From CAYOBW01 sp964402115 (GTDB lineage Bacteria; Verrucomicrobiota; Kiritimatiellia; UBA8416; CAYOBW01), in assembly GCA_964402115.1 (NCBI GenBank), contig CAYOBW010000366.1:1-6478 (forward strand): a DNA stretch of 6,478 bases, written 5' to 3'. Every line of letters starts with the position of its first letter. Position 1 is the stretch's first letter. The translations under genes and the position numbers were made by a program. The notes beneath the pieces are model-generated. The model saw nothing but the letters and a program-made list of their open reading frames with translations, had not been told where the DNA came from and did not search any database. Shown one piece after another: positions 5,710-6,478 of the stretch.

Positions 5710-6180
5710 ATGAGAAGCTCCTGGAAGACATCGGGCCATGGTCGGCGAAGGAGTGGCAGGCGGGATAGGTATCTCATCCTGGCTGTGTTGCTCGTGTCCA
5801 TGCAGTCAGGTTGCTTGATTCCGCCTATCGTGTTCCCGCCGACGCGAGTGCATGGCGTGCTGCTTGAAGAGGACGGCACCCCGATTGAAGGCGCAACCGT
5901 GGAAGCCCGGTCGTACCCTCCGCGCCTGATTATCTGGGCTACGCCGATGATACGCGATGAGCTCACGACGAAGCGCGACGGCAAATGGTCCTACTCAGCG
6001 AGAAAAGTGGGCAGACTGGTAATTGAAGCCATTCCGCCGGAAGGGTACCAGCGCTATTGGTTGCCGGGTGATGAGCTCGTCCGCTCCATTATTGGTCCCT
6101 TCTACGACGGCGATTGTCCCACGAACTGCTTTGTGCTGCAGCTGCGGAAGATTCCGGACGGGAGTGGAGGCAAGCGCTGA
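5710..6180 (+). CDS. Putative lipoprotein with carboxypeptidase-regulatory-like domain
   Basis: The 156-residue product has a very basic N-terminus (Arg12-14, Arg17-18, Arg20), a hydrophobic stretch at 21-30 and a candidate lipobox QSGC with Cys35. The -3 Gln is atypical. Residues about 46-111 match the pattern of CarboxypepD_reg-like beta-sandwich domains: VHGVLLEEDGTPIEGATVEARS, then TTKRDGKWSYSA, then GRLVIEAIPPEGY. Such domains are usually non-catalytic modules in exported proteins. Two Cys at 136 and 140 near the C-terminus could form a disulfide. It starts 35 nt after the SEDS stop on the same strand, so it may be read through from that operon. Codon use differs from upstream genes: more A/T third positions and several AGA, AGG and CGA arginines, suggesting lower expression or later acquisition. 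The function is unknown. Confidence 0.75.
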   Translation: MRSSWKTSGHGRRRSGRRDRYLILAVLLVSMQSGCLIPPIVFPPTRVHGVLLEEDGTPIEGATVEARSYPPRLIIWATPMIRDELTTKRDGKWSYSARKVGRLVIEAIPPEGYQRYWLPGDELVRSIIGPFYDGDCPTNCFVLQLRKIPDGSGGKR

Positions 6181-6213
6181 GGACGAGAGCACGCAGGATT
6201 GGGGACAGGCGAA

Positions 6214-6432
6214 ATGTGGCGCGGCTTCCTGGCCATCGCCATCGTGCTCGCCGGGTGTGGGTGGGATCTGCCGGCTGTTGTCCCGCGTAGCCGCGCCCAC
6301 CAGGGCGTGGCCGGCGCTTGCGGGGCTCCCGGTGCCAGGCACGTCTCTTTCCCTCCCCGTAGCTGCCGCGGTGACGCGGCGGACGGGCGTCTGCGCGGTT
6401 CCGGTCCGCCGCCTGACGGCGGTGGATGGTGA
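6214..6432 (+). CDS. Small lipoprotein-like reading frame, possibly a truncated remnant
   Basis: The 72-residue frame opens with a textbook lipoprotein signal: MWR, hydrophobic GFLAIAIVLAG and lipobox LAGC with Cys15. A purine-rich GGGGACAGG (6201-6209) ends 4 nt before the ATG. After about residue 20 the sequence turns into Arg/Gly/Pro-rich text with no recognisable fold. From residue 26 on it is encoded by a run of hairpins (6290 onward), so this part may not be selected as protein. The likeliest readings are a lipoprotein gene cut short by a repeat element, or a genuine very small lipoprotein. It follows the other lipoprotein by 33 nt on the same strand. Confidence 0.4.
   Translation: MWRGFLAIAIVLAGCGWDLPAVVPRSRAHQGVAGACGAPGARHVSFPPRSCRGDAADGRLRGSGPPPDGGGW
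6290..6311 (+). repeat. Hairpin 1 of the right-end cluster
   Basis: GCCGCGCCC (6290-6298) pairs with GGGCGTGGC (6303-6311) over 9 bp with one G-T wobble, closed by an ACCA loop. It is preceded by CCCGCGTA, a leader similar to the one before hairpin 2. Confidence 0.7.
6332..6342. repeat. Palindrome GTGCCAGGCAC
   Basis: GTGCC and GGCAC are exact inverted arms around a single A. The loop is too small for an RNA hairpin, so it would work as a DNA palindrome or protein site. It is followed by a pyrimidine-rich run. Confidence 0.6.
6356..6387 (+). repeat. Hairpin 2 of the right-end cluster
   Basis: The outer stem is CCCGT (6356-6360) with ACGGG (6383-6387). Then comes an AG bulge, and an inner stem CTGCCGCG (6363-6370) with CGCGGCGG (6375-6382) that includes one T-G pair. 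The loop is GTGA, which fits the stable GNRA tetraloop pattern. The total is 13 bp. No T-run follows, so it is not an obvious intrinsic terminator. Confidence 0.7.
6406..6422 (+). repeat. Hairpin 3 of the right-end cluster
   Basis: CCGCCG (6406-6411) and CGGCGG (6417-6422) form a 6-bp perfect stem with a CCTGA loop. Its TGACG-GCGG-GGA-GG text resembles the 3' half of hairpin 2. Confidence 0.65.
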
Positions 6433-6446
6433 CGGTTAGCGTCGCC
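6428..6446 (+). repeat. Hairpin 4 of the right-end cluster
   Basis: GGTGACG (6428-6434) and CGTCGCC (6440-6446) form a 7-bp stem with one T-G pair and a GTTAG loop. After it, the last 32 bases (6447-6478) become AT-richer. They hold ATGs at 6457 and 6470 but too little sequence to call a gene. Confidence 0.55.
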
Positions 6447-6478
6447 AAGCGCAACAATGGTAAGCATTTATGTTTCAG

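Noticed and set aside
5710..5800. Twin-arginine (Tat) signal in the basic N-terminus of the 5710 product
   Set aside because: The Arg pairs are not followed by the hydrophobic residues of the Tat motif; a lipoprotein signal with Cys35 fits better.
6023..6439. 138-residue plus-strand frame overlapping both lipoprotein frames
   Set aside because: It starts inside a supported gene in another frame and lacks recognisable domains or a ribosome site.
6428..6446. An integron attC-like site suggested by GTTAG and the hairpins
   Set aside because: The GTTAGCG string does not fit the GTTRRRY core, no matching RYYYAAC partner is placed correctly, and no integrase or cassette is visible.
6089..6467. 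Two minus-strand frames across the right end
   Set aside because: They are Arg/Pro-rich text generated by the GC hairpins, with no signal peptide, motif or convincing start.
1..6478. CRISPR array, tRNA or rRNA genes, toxin-antitoxin or phage-defence operon
   Set aside because: I found no regularly spaced repeats, no cloverleaf or rRNA-like sequence and no defence-family motifs; the nucleases are exported, which argues against a cytoplasmic defence role.

Overview
This GC-rich window comes from a diderm (Gram-negative-type) bacterium: it encodes a small outer-membrane beta-barrel and several predicted lipoproteins. The staphylococcal-nuclease-like protein carries a long insertion of a kind I associate with Planctomycetota/Verrucomicrobiota/Lentisphaerota-type genomes. 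I therefore lean towards a PVC-group organism, but the window alone does not settle this.

Layout. 1-189: a possible C-terminal tail of an upstream gene, ending in an ATGA overlap with the next gene. 186-698 (+): a secreted small beta-barrel protein. 714-1391 (-): a secreted SNase-like thermonuclease, convergent with the barrel gene. 1392-1478: a short divergent intergenic region. 1479-2570 (+): a secreted or lipid-anchored endonuclease/exonuclease/phosphatase (EEP) family enzyme. 2571-2688: an intergenic region with an inverted repeat, short direct repeats and a hairpin near the next ribosome binding site. 2689-4287 (+) and 4280-5674 (+): an overlapping pair, a class B penicillin-binding transpeptidase followed by a SEDS (FtsW/RodA/SpoVE) glycosyltransferase. 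5710-6180 (+): a putative lipoprotein with a carboxypeptidase-regulatory-like (CarboxypepD_reg) fold and looser codon usage. 6214-6432 (+): a perfect lipoprotein signal peptide joined to sequence that does not look like a normal protein. 6290-6446: a dense run of hairpins and palindromes that runs through this last reading frame.

How the genes fit together. The PBP and SEDS proteins should form a two-component peptidoglycan synthase, the SEDS protein polymerising lipid II and the PBP crosslinking the strands. Their 8-nt overlap and a strong internal Shine-Dalgarno imply coupled translation. Both resemble the PbpA/RodA type seen in Actinobacteria: a short PBP pedestal and about 12 SEDS membrane helices. 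The two nucleases are divergently transcribed and both exported, so they could share a role in degrading nucleic acid outside the cytoplasm, for example for nutrient scavenging.

I see no clear new defence or mobile system. The most unexplained signal is the hairpin cluster at the right end and the truncated-looking lipoprotein it interrupts. The two-helix N-terminus of the PBP and the cationic tail of the SEDS protein come next.
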